A stretch of 64,000 bases of DNA from Darwinimomas sp045600945 (GCA_045600945.1 JAZRYX010000070.1:1-64000), one strand, 5' to 3'; positions 35,854-43,795 are shown, numbered from the stretch's first letter. The notes: a model not told the origin generated them from the letters alone. Translations and numbers: made by a program.

Positions 35854-36942
35854 TTACTCTGTTATAATCCTGCAAATCCCGTCTACTGTATCATGTTCAA
35901 GATCCGGATAAATGGGAAGTGTCAGTATCCTGTGTGATATATCCCTTGCCACAGGTGTCTCATCCGGATCGTACATATCCTTATAGCAGTCATATGCATT
36001 GATACACGGATAGAAATACTTCCTCGCGTATATATTGTTTGCGGCCAGCTTATCAAAAACCTCGTTTCTTGCATCAACGAGCACCGGCATGTATGAATAG
36101 TTGTACTCAATCTCCTGCTTTCTCTTCAGGAATGTTACGCCGGCATTCGCGAGCTTGTTGCGATAAAGTGCATCTATATTTTTTCTCAGGGCGATAATTT
36201 CATCGATATGTTTCAGATTACATAATCCCATGGCAGCCTGAAACTCATTCATCTTAGCGTTTCCACCTACATAATTAACATGTTCCGGTCCCAAAATTCC
36301 AAAGTTCTTAAGTTGCAATAATGCACTGCTAAACTCCCCGTCCTTTTTAAATGCTATCGCTCCGCCTTCAATTGTATTAAAGACCTTCGTCGCATGAAAA
36401 GAGAACATAGAAGCATCTCCAAAATTTCCTACTCCGACACCTTTAAACTTCTCTCCAAAAGCATGTGCCGCATCGTATATAACTTTAAGCCCGTGTTTTT
36501 CTGCTATCTCCTTTATTCTGTCTACATCGGCAATATTACCGTAGACATGTACAGGCACGATGGCAACTGTTCTTTCAGTGATAAGCTCCTCTATCTTATC
36601 CGGGTCGAGTGTACAGTCGCTCTCTCTGATATCACAAAAAACGGGTTTAAGACCCTGTCTTACTATGGCATGCGTCGTCGAAGCAAAACTAAAGGGTGTC
36701 GTAATTACTTCAGCCCCCTTCGGAAAGTCGTATGCCTGGATACACGTCTCAAGTGCCAGATGTCCGTTTACAAAAAGATCCATCTGAGGCACATCAAGAT
36801 AAACACGAAGTTTTTCTTTAAGCTCTTCGTGCAAATTCCCCATGTTAGTAAGCCACGCCGAATCCCATATTTTATCTAAATACTTATCGAATTCTGCACG
36901 CGGCGGCAAATATGCTTTTGTAACAAATACTTTTTTATTCAT
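35854..36942 (-). CDS. DegT/DnrJ/EryC1 sugar aminotransferase
   Basis: 362 residues, a PLP enzyme that aminates a keto-sugar nucleotide. Visible sites: TTPFSFASTTHAI, Asp157 in YDAAHAFG contacting the PLP ring nitrogen, and Lys186 in HATKVFNT forming the Schiff base. The N-terminus KAYLPPRAEFDKYLD is canonical and fixes the start, although no Shine-Dalgarno sequence is visible and the predicted transcript begins almost at the ATG. It is the first gene of the 19-kb minus-strand glycan operon and implies an amino-deoxy sugar in the polymer. Confidence 0.94.
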   Translation of the reverse strand: MNKKVFVTKAYLPPRAEFDKYLDKIWDSAWLTNMGNLHEELKEKLRVYLDVPQMDLFVNGHLALETCIQAYDFPKGAEVITTPFSFASTTHAIVRQGLKPVFCDIRESDCTLDPDKIEELITERTVAIVPVHVYGNIADVDRIKEIAEKHGLKVIYDAAHAFGEKFKGVGVGNFGDASMFSFHATKVFNTIEGGAIAFKKDGEFSSALLQLKNFGILGPEHVNYVGGNAKMNEFQAAMGLCNLKHIDEIIALRKNIDALYRNKLANAGVTFLKRKQEIEYNYSYMPVLVDARNEVFDKLAANNIYARKYFYPCINAYDCYKDMYDPDETPVARDISHRILTLPIYPDLEHDTVDGICRIITE

Positions 36943-36950
36943 TTGGATTA

Positions 36951-36959
36951 ATTATACCA
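36951..36959 (-). promoter_or_regulatory. Extended -10 promoter of the minus-strand glycan operon
   Basis: TGGTATAAT on the minus strand, a TGn extension plus a perfect -10, with no good -35. Its 3' end is eight bases before the aminotransferase ATG, so the transcript would be nearly leaderless. Confidence 0.6.
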
Positions 36960-36975
36960 TAAAGAATGCTATATA

Positions 36976-36984
36976 TGCTATAAT
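36976..36984 (+). promoter_or_regulatory. Extended -10 promoter of the plus-strand glycan block
   Basis: TGCTATAAT on the plus strand, again an extended -10 without a convincing -35, predicted to start near 36991, 26 bases before the GT2 ATG. It lies back to back with the minus-strand promoter in a 74-bp AT-rich gap. Confidence 0.6.
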
Positions 36985-37016
36985 TACATAAGCTTTACTG
37001 TATATATTGTATAGTT

Positions 37017-37874
37017 ATGATTAATGTTATTCTATGTTCCTATAAAGGGGACAAATACATCGAAACACAGCGAAAATCCATATTCGAACAGAAAACCTGT
37101 GAAGAGTTCAGACTGTACGAATATGATGATGAAGTACGTCAGAGCGGGTCTGCCGCGCTGAATTTTCTCAGTGCCCTGAAAGAGGTCCCAAAGGCCGATT
37201 ATTATATGCTCTCCGATCAGGATGATGTGTGGCATGATGATAAACTTGAAACACTTGTAAGATTCATTAAAGATCATGATGACGATATGCCGGTCCTGTG
37301 CTTCAGTGATGCTGTCGTTGTTGATGAAAACCTGGGTAAAATCGCCGATTCTTTTGTTGAATATCAAAAAATATCTCCCGAACGCACCGGTTTCAACCAG
37401 CTGCTTCTTCAAAACCAGGTAACCGGAGCGGCTTGTATATTCAATAATAAACTGCGTGATAAGTTTCTTGAACATGAAGTTCCCCGTCATGCGGCAGTTC
37501 ACGATCATTGGCTCGCACTCATAGCTTCCGCATTCGGACGGATTTGGTATCTTGACCGCGCACTATATGATTATCGCCAGCACAAAAGCAATGTTCTCGG
37601 AGCGCGAAAAGCTGATATCGTAAGCGAGGCATCCGAAAGAATGAGCGTGGAAGGTTCAAAGCAGGCTCATGCCGGATACGATGCTCTTTTTGCGCAGGCG
37701 CAGGAGTTTCTGGATTATTACCGTGGTGACATGTCGCCGGAACAGATTGAAACCTGTGAGGCATTTATCTCCCTTCCGGGACTTTCTAAAATTGATAAGA
37801 TAAAAACCATAACCAAATACGGATTCACATATAACAAAACATATCGTACATTCGGAGAGATGATTTTCATATGA
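37017..37874 (+). CDS. GT2 family glycosyltransferase
   Basis: 285 residues: MINVILCSYKGDKYI start, LSDQDDVW as the metal motif near residue 66, and HDHWLAL with DYRQHKSN in the acceptor half. This pattern matches the rhamnosyl/galactosyl GT2 enzymes of O-antigen and rhamnan loci. No Shine-Dalgarno sequence is seen. It opens the plus-strand block and overlaps the next gene by four bases (ATGA). Confidence 0.9.
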   Translation: MINVILCSYKGDKYIETQRKSIFEQKTCEEFRLYEYDDEVRQSGSAALNFLSALKEVPKADYYMLSDQDDVWHDDKLETLVRFIKDHDDDMPVLCFSDAVVVDENLGKIADSFVEYQKISPERTGFNQLLLQNQVTGAACIFNNKLRDKFLEHEVPRHAAVHDHWLALIASAFGRIWYLDRALYDYRQHKSNVLGARKADIVSEASERMSVEGSKQAHAGYDALFAQAQEFLDYYRGDMSPEQIETCEAFISLPGLSKIDKIKTITKYGFTYNKTYRTFGEMIFI

Positions 37875-38812
37875 CGCCACTTGTTTCAATCTGCATACTT
37901 ACATATAACCAGAAAGAATATGTCGCGCAAATGCTCGATTCGATGCTGTCACAGAAAACGGATTTCGGCTTTGAGATCCTTATTCACGACGATGCATCTA
38001 CAGACGGTACTGCGGACATAATCGGAAATTATGCCAAACAATATCCCGATATTATAAAACCTCTTTTTGAAGAAGAAAATCAGTTCTCGAAATCAGCTGT
38101 CAAGAACATATCCGGGATCTATAATTTCCCGCGTGCCTCAGGTAAGTACATTGCCATGTGTGAAGGTGATGATTACTGGACTGATGACAGAAAGCTTGCT
38201 TTTCAAGTCGAGTATATGGAGTCGCATCCTGACTGTACTCTCTGCTTTCACAGTGCTCATCGTATCAACATGGGCGTAATAGGAGATAAACTCATGCGCC
38301 CCTACAACAGTACTCGCAAAGTCTCTCCTGAAGAAATAATTGACAAAACATCCGGATATCCTACTGCATCACTTATGATGCGCACCGACCTTATGAAGGC
38401 ACTTCCGGATTTTTACATGAAAGCTCCCATAGGAGACATCCCCATGCAGCTTACCATGGCTGCAGGCGGATACGGTTTCTATATCGACAAACCGATGTGC
38501 GCTTACCGTTATTTTGCTCCCGGTTCCTGGAGCAAAGACATGTTCAGCGGTAGTGATTATATCGATAAACAGAATCTGTATCTGAGCCAGATGCTCAGGA
38601 TGTATGATTCATTCAATGAATTTACAGAGCATCGTTTCGAAAGTGCGGTTGAAAACGCAAAAAAACGCATCACCTTCGGAAATGCTGTAAATACCCGCAA
38701 CTGGGACACGATATTCAGTGATGCCAACAAGAAATTTTTCTATGAATTACCTGTTAAGGACAAAGCCTTTTTATGTCTGCAGAAAATAATGAAAAAAATA
38801 AAAGCAAAATAG
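37871..38812 (+). CDS. GT2 family glycosyltransferase
   Basis: 313 residues with VSICILTYNQKEYV, IHDDASTDGT, CEGDDYW as the metal motif and CAYRYFAPGSWS in the C-terminal half. This is a common capsule/teichoic-type GT2. It would extend the lipid-linked unit in the cytoplasm. It overlaps the GT2 gene before it by four bases and the flippase gene after it by 40 bases, which suggests translational coupling. Confidence 0.9.
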   Translation: MTPLVSICILTYNQKEYVAQMLDSMLSQKTDFGFEILIHDDASTDGTADIIGNYAKQYPDIIKPLFEEENQFSKSAVKNISGIYNFPRASGKYIAMCEGDDYWTDDRKLAFQVEYMESHPDCTLCFHSAHRINMGVIGDKLMRPYNSTRKVSPEEIIDKTSGYPTASLMMRTDLMKALPDFYMKAPIGDIPMQLTMAAGGYGFYIDKPMCAYRYFAPGSWSKDMFSGSDYIDKQNLYLSQMLRMYDSFNEFTEHRFESAVENAKKRITFGNAVNTRNWDTIFSDANKKFFYELPVKDKAFLCLQKIMKKIKAK

Positions 38813-40224
38813 TATCCGGACTCTTATGGAAACTTCTGGAACTCGGTGGCACTCAGGGCATACAGTTTGTCGTAAGTGTCATTCTTGCGCGTATTCTTAC
38901 TCCGGATGAATTCGGAACTATCGGTCTTATCACTATATTCATCACAATAGCGAACACTTTTGTCCAGTCCGGATTTGCCACATCACTTATTCAGAAAAAA
39001 GACGTGAATGACGATGACTACTCATCAGTCATGTGGGTAAGCATAGCATTTGCTTTTATAATGTACGCAATCCTCTTCTTCACTGCACCTCTTATTGCGA
39101 ACTATTATGAAATTCCGGTGCTTACCTCTCTTATCAGAGTCACAGGCATCATACTTTTTCCGGGTGCGCTGGTATCTATTCAGACCTCCTACGTTGCCCG
39201 CAATATGCAGTTCAGGAAACTTTTTACCGGTTCACTCATTGCAGTCATAATTTCCGGAGCAATCGCAGTATTTATGGCAATGCGCGGTGCCGGCGTGTGG
39301 TCATTGAGCATGCAGCAGATCATCTATTACTTCGCAATGATGGTTGTCATGCTCTTTCTCATCTCCTGGAAACCGAAGTTCGTGCTTGCGATTAACCGTG
39401 TCAAAGAATTTTTCAGTTTCGGTTGGAAGATACTCATAGCCGGTATTATCGATACGATCTGGACCAATGTTTACGGTCTTGTAATCGGAAAGAAATTTTC
39501 AACCGCAGAGCTCGGCGGATATAACCGCGGGGATCAGTTCCCTAAACTTATTGCCACTAATCTCGGAGCAGCCGTTCAGGCCGTTATGCTTCCGGTATAC
39601 TCAAAATCCCAGGATGATAAGGAAAACCTCCGGGATTTGCTCAGATCCACGGTGAAGTTTTCTTCATTTTTCCTGCTTCCCATGATGATAGGGCTCATTG
39701 CGGTGGCAAGACCTCTTATCAGCGTAGTACTTACGGATAAATGGCTGTTCTGTGTTCCGTATCTAAGGATACTCGCCGTCAGTTACGCACTTTATCCGAT
39801 TCACACAGCCAATCTTCAGGCTATCAATGCTCAGGGACGAAGCGATTTCTTCCTGAAGCTTGAGATAATAAAGAAAGTAAGCGGAATCATTTTCCTTGTT
39901 TTGGGACTTCAGTTCGGAATCATCCCCATGCTCATACTTAAGACAGTAAATGAATTCGTATGCGCCGTAATCAATACATATCCGAATAAAAAACTTCTTG
40001 ATTACGGTTTCCTGAGACAGATAGTTGATATCCTTCCAAGTATCATATGTTCAGTACTTATGGGAATATGTGCATCTGCTATTACTCTCACCGGTCTTAC
40101 CGGAGTGCTTCTTTTAGTTCTTCAGGTGGCAGTCGGAGCGGCAGCTTACCTTGTGTTCTCGCTCATCATAAACAGAGAGCTTGTCCTTAAATTCAAAGAA
40201 AGCATAGAAAGGAATTTTCGATGA
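38773..40224 (+). CDS. Lipopolysaccharide-type flippase (MOP superfamily, Wzx/WzxC-like)
   Basis: 483 residues with about fourteen membrane segments. KIVSGLLWKLLELGGTQGIQF, LARILTPDEFG and SIQTSYVARNMQFRKL are typical of the WzxC/RfbX-like group. It should flip the undecaprenyl-linked oligosaccharide built by the flanking transferases. The 40-base overlap with the preceding gene is long but the frame is clear. It overlaps the GT8 gene by four bases. Unlike the minus-strand locus, no ABC exporter is present here. Confidence 0.92.
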   Translation: MSAENNEKNKSKIVSGLLWKLLELGGTQGIQFVVSVILARILTPDEFGTIGLITIFITIANTFVQSGFATSLIQKKDVNDDDYSSVMWVSIAFAFIMYAILFFTAPLIANYYEIPVLTSLIRVTGIILFPGALVSIQTSYVARNMQFRKLFTGSLIAVIISGAIAVFMAMRGAGVWSLSMQQIIYYFAMMVVMLFLISWKPKFVLAINRVKEFFSFGWKILIAGIIDTIWTNVYGLVIGKKFSTAELGGYNRGDQFPKLIATNLGAAVQAVMLPVYSKSQDDKENLRDLLRSTVKFSSFFLLPMMIGLIAVARPLISVVLTDKWLFCVPYLRILAVSYALYPIHTANLQAINAQGRSDFFLKLEIIKKVSGIIFLVLGLQFGIIPMLILKTVNEFVCAVINTYPNKKLLDYGFLRQIVDILPSIICSVLMGICASAITLTGLTGVLLLVLQVAVGAAAYLVFSLIINRELVLKFKESIERNFR

Positions 40225-41195
40225 ACGTAGTATTTGTTTCTAATGAATCTTATGCACCTCAACTCGGTGCAAGCATGTGTTCCGTTCTTTATAACAATCG
40301 CGCCGAAAAAACCCTCAACATTTATGTCATTTCCACGGGACTTTTGGTTAAGTCACTCGAAAGTCTGCAGATACTATGCGCTTCATACGACAGAGAGCTT
40401 ACTGTACTTGATTTAGGAGATATCTCCAACAAAATGGATTTGAGTAATTCGGCTTTTTTAAAGAAATTCGATGCGTCGATCCTTGGCAGATTTTTCCTCT
40501 GCAACCTTATTCCGGCAAATGTTGATAAAGTTCTCTATCTGGACTGTGATACCATCACTACTTCTCCGCTTCATGACTTGTATAATGAGCTTCCGGATGG
40601 TGATTACATCATGGCAGCAGTGATGGAGCCGACAATATACAAAACCACCAAGAAAATGCTGGGCTTAACTCCTGATACTCCTTATTTCAACTCCGGTGTT
40701 CTGCTCATTGATATGGACAAATGGAGGAAGTTTGAAGGCGATCAAAAGATGGCCGAGTGCTTTGCAGAGATTTCGGATACATCCGTATTTGCGGATCAGG
40801 ATGTTCTGAACAGACTTCTGATAGAGCATATCAAATTCGTGTCACCGAAATATAACTTCAATACAAATTACAAATACTATAAATGGAGTACTCTGACAGA
40901 TATGTCGCCTTCATATAAAGCATTTTCCGAACAGGAGTTCGAAAATGCCAAAGAAGCTCCCGTAATCATCCATTACGCAGGTGATGAAAAACCGTGGATA
41001 AAAGGAAATCTCAACCCTTACAAAGGTGAATATACAAAATACCTGTCTATGACGGAATGGAAGGACACTCCTCTTAAGGAAGGTAAGTCTGGTTTTATGT
41101 TCATGTATCATACTATGAATGTGGCAACCAAAGCCTGTCCTCCTGCACGAAAGGCCATATCAAAAATATACGAAAAGAAATTGTACAAGAAATGA
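40221..41195 (+). CDS. GT8 family glycosyltransferase
   Basis: 324 residues. The DxD motif YLDCDT is at 107-111, with FNSGVLLIDMDKWR in the middle and HYAGDEKPW near the C-terminus, all diagnostic of GT8 (LgtC/glycogenin-like) retaining galactosyl- or glucosyltransferases. It probably adds a hexose to the repeat unit. It overlaps its neighbours by four bases on both sides. Confidence 0.93.
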   Translation: MNVVFVSNESYAPQLGASMCSVLYNNRAEKTLNIYVISTGLLVKSLESLQILCASYDRELTVLDLGDISNKMDLSNSAFLKKFDASILGRFFLCNLIPANVDKVLYLDCDTITTSPLHDLYNELPDGDYIMAAVMEPTIYKTTKKMLGLTPDTPYFNSGVLLIDMDKWRKFEGDQKMAECFAEISDTSVFADQDVLNRLLIEHIKFVSPKYNFNTNYKYYKWSTLTDMSPSYKAFSEQEFENAKEAPVIIHYAGDEKPWIKGNLNPYKGEYTKYLSMTEWKDTPLKEGKSGFMFMYHTMNVATKACPPARKAISKIYEKKLYKK

Positions 41196-42037
41196 AAACC
41201 GCAGCCATAATCGTCAATTATAATGACGGACCAGTCTTATATGAAAAGGTTAAAAGCATGTGTGCCTCAAAGGCAATAGATGCTGTCATTGTAGTTGATA
41301 ATAAGTCTACGGACGATTCCGTCAAACCCGTAAAAGCATTTGATAAAGTAACCGTGCGATACGGAGACAGAAACGGTGGTTACGGATATGGCAACAACAT
41401 CGGACTTCGTTACGCAAAAGAAGTTCTCAATGCAGACATTGCTATCATTTCAAATCCCGATACTGAAATATCGGAAGACTGCATAAATGCGATGATAGAA
41501 ACATTAAAGTCGGATTCTCAAATTGCAGCCTGCGCTCCGGTATGCCGGACTCCTGAAAGCAGGTTTGAATCTCCTGCATCTGCATGGCCTTTCCGCACAT
41601 GGAGCATCGAGCTTTTTGAGCATTGTCCTATATTAAGAAAAACCGTCAGAAAATCCGCGCACTATCCCGAAAGTATGTTTTCCCGTGGCACAAAAAATGA
41701 GGTGTTTGCGGTGCTTGGTTCATGTCTTGCCGTTGATATCGATAAAGTCCTTGAGGTCGGCGGATATGATGACGATGTTTTCCTGTACTGCGAAGAGAAT
41801 ATACTCGGATATAAATTAAAAGAGCAAGGCTATAAAACCATGCTCCTTTGTAATGAATCATATACACATAACCACAAGCCTTCTGTTCCGAGTGTCGATA
41901 AAGTACATATACTTCGTGACAGCGAGCTTGTATATTTCAACAGATACCTTAAGGTGTCTCCTTTTAAAAGGCTGATTACAAAAGTTCTGTTTGCAATCGT
42001 GTCTCTTGAAACCGGTGTCTTCGGCAGATCAGAATAA
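41192..42037 (+). CDS. GT2 family glycosyltransferase
   Basis: 281 residues, WbbL/rhamnosyltransferase-like: AAIIVNYNDG, VDNKSTDDS, GGYGYGNNIG and SNPDTEI as the metal region, with FLYCEENILGYKL as the likely base region. It probably adds a sugar, perhaps rhamnose, near the chain start. It is the last plus-strand glycan gene and ends nine bases inside the 3' end of the convergent lipoate ligase gene, with no terminator seen between them. Confidence 0.92.
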   Translation: MKTAAIIVNYNDGPVLYEKVKSMCASKAIDAVIVVDNKSTDDSVKPVKAFDKVTVRYGDRNGGYGYGNNIGLRYAKEVLNADIAIISNPDTEISEDCINAMIETLKSDSQIAACAPVCRTPESRFESPASAWPFRTWSIELFEHCPILRKTVRKSAHYPESMFSRGTKNEVFAVLGSCLAVDIDKVLEVGGYDDDVFLYCEENILGYKLKEQGYKTMLLCNESYTHNHKPSVPSVDKVHILRDSELVYFNRYLKVSPFKRLITKVLFAIVSLETGVFGRSE

Positions 42038-43003
42038 AACTTCCAGAATCTCATCGGCCGATATCATACCGAATAAAGGCTTAAGATCAAAACCGGAAAG
42101 CACTTTTACAAGTGCTTCTTTTTTATATTCACATCCCTTCAGTGCGTCCTCAAGCGCGGTAAGAGGTTCCAGACTCATGAAATCACCGAAAAATCTTATG
42201 TTCGTTATACATCCATGCTCAAGTGATATATCTGCTTCCACCGTCCCACCGGGAAATCTCTTTTTATTTGAAATATCCGATGTTAATGATTTTCCGTAGT
42301 TCCACTCCCAGGTCGAGTACTTATCTTCTTCGAGTTTTTTGGCTTTCTTAAGTTCATCCTCCGTAAGACTTATTATCTCCAGATCTCCTCTGCTGAGTTC
42401 CTGCTTAAGATAATCCCAAAACTCACCTAAAGTCATATCCGGCAGATACTCGGAGATATTGGCTATCCTCGAACGCACGGATTTAACTCCCTTTGCCTTA
42501 ATCTTTTCGGGATCGACGCTCAATACATCATTGGCCATGTCCAGATTCTCGGAAAAAAGCAGCGTTCCATGATGTAGTATGCGTCCGTTCAGATGTCTCT
42601 GGGCTATACCGCTGACCTTTCTGCCATCAACAAGGATGTCATTTCTGCCTGATGCTTCTGCCTTCAGACCGAGTTTCTTAAGTGCAGCTACGACAGGTCC
42701 CGTGAACTTCTCAAATGCCGTCTTATCACTGTCATTTTCGTCCGTAATAAAAGAATAGTTCAGGTTGCCGAGATCATGATAAACAGCGCCTCCTCCAGTC
42801 ATACGGCGCACTACATTTACATGGAACTTTTCCACCTGCTGTCTGTTAATCTCTGCATCGGTATTCTGGTTCTGGCCTATGACGATGGTATTATCATTCT
42901 GCCAGAGCATCAGATAATCTCCGTCTTTCCGGTCTGTAAGAACTACTTCCTCACAGGCAAGGTTATAATATGGATTTGTTGATTTTGTCTCAAGATATTT
43001 CAT
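42029..43003 (-). CDS. lplA: Lipoate-protein ligase
   Basis: 324 residues. RRMTGGGAVYHD (near 66-77), NYSF and GRKVSGIAQ are the LplA signatures for lipoyl-AMP formation and transfer to E2 or GcvH lipoyl domains in the cytoplasm. The C-terminal accessory domain is present. The N-terminus (YLETKSTNPYYNLACEE) is canonical, so the ATG at 43003 is right despite the absence of a Shine-Dalgarno site and a predicted transcript start at or next to it. It converges with the last plus-strand GT2 gene. Confidence 0.95.
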   Translation of the reverse strand: MKYLETKSTNPYYNLACEEVVLTDRKDGDYLMLWQNDNTIVIGQNQNTDAEINRQQVEKFHVNVVRRMTGGGAVYHDLGNLNYSFITDENDSDKTAFEKFTGPVVAALKKLGLKAEASGRNDILVDGRKVSGIAQRHLNGRILHHGTLLFSENLDMANDVLSVDPEKIKAKGVKSVRSRIANISEYLPDMTLGEFWDYLKQELSRGDLEIISLTEDELKKAKKLEEDKYSTWEWNYGKSLTSDISNKKRFPGGTVEADISLEHGCITNIRFFGDFMSLEPLTALEDALKGCEYKKEALVKVLSGFDLKPLFGMISADEILEVLF

Positions 43004-43009
43004 GCCTAT

Positions 43010-43037
43010 ATTATAATATCTTTATTTTTTTGTTCAA
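43010..43037 (-). promoter_or_regulatory. lplA promoter
   Basis: TTGAAC (43032-43037), 16-bp spacer, perfect TATAAT (43010-43015) on the minus strand. Only six bases separate the -10 from the ATG, so a leaderless or near-leaderless mRNA is predicted. Confidence 0.65.
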
Positions 43038-43046
43038 CCTATATAC

Positions 43047-43075
43047 TTGCCTTTTTTGCCTCTATCAAGTATCAT
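43047..43075 (+). promoter_or_regulatory. Promoter of the tRNA-Gln / SRP RNA unit
   Basis: TTGCCT (43047-43052), 17-bp spacer, TATCAT (43070-43075) on the plus strand, about ten bases ahead of the tRNA after the predicted start near 43082. Confidence 0.55.
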
Positions 43076-43092
43076 AATATGGTCAACAGACA

Positions 43093-43166
43093 CAGGGTTG
43101 TCGCCAAGCGGTAAGGCAAAGGACTTTGACTCCTTTATTCGTGGGTTCGAATCCCGCCAGCCCTGC
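43093..43166 (+). tRNA. tRNA-Gln(TTG)
   Basis: Acceptor CAGGGTT (43093-43099) pairs with AGCCCTG (43159-43165). The anticodon arm is AAGGA-CTTTGAC-TCCTT, giving anticodon TTG for CAA. The T-loop GTTCGAATC is standard. CCA is not encoded. The SRP RNA starts immediately after. Confidence 0.96.
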
Positions 43167-43286
43167 GCTCATTGCTCGGTGTGGCCTTCGCGCGGCGAGA
43201 GGCTTTGAACCGTGTCAGGGCAGAAATGCAGCAGCACTAAGAAGTATCTTTCGGGTGATGCGAACAAGCCCCCGAGTATATGAGTA
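43167..43286 (+). ncRNA. ffs: Signal recognition particle RNA, small bacterial type (4.5S-like)
   Basis: The apical SRP54/Ffh-binding hairpin is clear: GTCAGG-GCA-GAAA-TGC-AGCAGCA followed by CTAAG, which aligns base for base in length with the Bacillus/E. coli domain IV and has a GNRA tetraloop. The ends close with CTCAT/ATGAG (43168-43172 with 43280-43284) and CTCGG/CCGAG. The length of about 120 nt fits the Alu-less 4.5S type, shorter than the roughly 270-nt Bacillus scRNA. It targets ribosomes making membrane proteins, with Ffh. No separate promoter or terminator is seen, so it is probably cut from a tRNA-Gln co-transcript. Exact ends are estimated. Confidence 0.9.
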
Positions 43287-43316
43287 TTGACAATCCTTTG
43301 GCAATTGCAGTATAAT
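43287..43316 (+). promoter_or_regulatory. Promoter of the tRNA-Gly / tRNA-Arg / tRNA-His unit
   Basis: Perfect TTGACA (43287-43292), 18-bp spacer, perfect TATAAT (43311-43316), start expected near 43323, 17 bases before tRNA-Gly. It abuts the 3' end of the SRP RNA. Confidence 0.88.
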
Positions 43317-43339
43317 CTTGCTGTTGCCCCTAGGGGTAC

Positions 43340-43410
43340 GCAGGTGTAGTTCAGTGGTAGAATGTCAGCCTTCCAAGCTGAATATGTGGGTTCGATTCCC
43401 ATCACCTGCT
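43340..43410 (+). tRNA. tRNA-Gly(TCC)
   Basis: Acceptor GCAGGTG/CACCTGC, anticodon arm TCAGC-CTTCCAA-GCTGA with anticodon TCC, T-loop GTTCGATTC. CCA is not encoded. Confidence 0.97.
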
Positions 43411-43420
43411 CGAGTGACGA

Positions 43421-43543
43421 GAAGTGCACGGCTGAGGTTCAAATCAGTTGCAAGCTCGCTTGCAATACTGATTTGGAGCGAAGACGGGTACGGCGACCGC
43501 CGTGCATCGAGAAACGCTCCGCGTTTCGAGATGCGGGCACTTC
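43421..43543 (+). ncRNA. Unassigned structured RNA element between tRNA-Gly and tRNA-Arg
   Basis: A 123-base segment with nested pairing: outer stem GAAGTGC (43421-43427) with GCACTTC (43537-43543), next ACGGC (43428-43432) with GCCGT (43499-43503), a long hairpin CAAATCAG/CTGATTTG continuing as TTGCAAG-CTCG-CTTGCAA (43440-43475), and a second hairpin GCATC...GATGC (43504-43534) with tandem G-A mismatches and a GAAACGC/GCGTTTC inner stem. It would be transcribed with the tRNAs. I do not recognise a family. It could be a processed ncRNA, an RNase-processing spacer or a repeat element. Confidence 0.45.
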
Positions 43544-43581
43544 ATAAATCACACAGTGATTTTAATCACTTTTAAGCACGT

Positions 43582-43655
43582 GAGCTTGTAGCTCAGCTGG
43601 ATAGAGCAACGGCCTTCTAAGCCGTGTGTCGGGGGTTCGAATCCCTTCAGGCTCG
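43582..43655 (+). tRNA. tRNA-Arg(TCT)
   Basis: Acceptor GAGCTTG/CAGGCTC, anticodon arm ACGGC-CTTCTAA-GCCGT with anticodon TCT for AGA, T-loop GTTCGAATC. CCA is not encoded. A short hairpin AAATCAC/GTGATTT at 43546-43562 precedes it. Confidence 0.97.
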
Positions 43656-43662
43656 TGCTTAT

Positions 43663-43737
43663 GGTGCCTGTGGCGCAGTTGGCTAGCGTGCCAGATTGTG
43701 GCTCTGGAGGCCAAGGGTTCGAGTCCCTTTAGGCACC
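43663..43737 (+). tRNA. tRNA-His(GTG)
   Basis: Acceptor GTGCCTG/TAGGCAC with the extra 5' G (43663) facing C73, as expected for tRNA-His. Anticodon arm CCAGA-TTGTGGC-TCTGG, anticodon GTG. CCA is not encoded. The shared terminator follows four bases later. Confidence 0.97.
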
Positions 43738-43740
43738 CTA

Positions 43741-43777
43741 AAAAAAGAGGTCAGCACACTTGTGTGACCTCTTTTTT
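43741..43777. terminator. Bidirectional terminator between tRNA cluster and histidine kinase gene
   Basis: AAAAAAGAGGTCA (43741-43753) is the exact complement of TGACCTCTTTTTT (43765-43777), so both strands end in a T-run after a GC-containing stem. It closes the tRNA unit on the plus strand and the long minus-strand operon that ends at the kinase. Confidence 0.95.
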
Positions 43778-43795
43778 AGTTCTCTATTTATTAAA

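Noticed and set aside
36394..36879. Open reading frame of 161 codons on the plus strand
   Set aside because: Antisense to the sugar aminotransferase, Cys/Arg-rich and without recognisable domains; a shadow of the real gene.
43169..43429. Short minus-strand reading frame across the SRP RNA and tRNA-Gly
   Set aside because: The region is explained by SRP RNA, a perfect promoter and tRNA-Gly; the peptide has no supporting motif.
43411..43581. T-box or other known leader in the tRNA spacer
   Set aside because: No T-box sequence or specifier loop is present and the element is flanked by tRNAs, not by an amino-acid gene.
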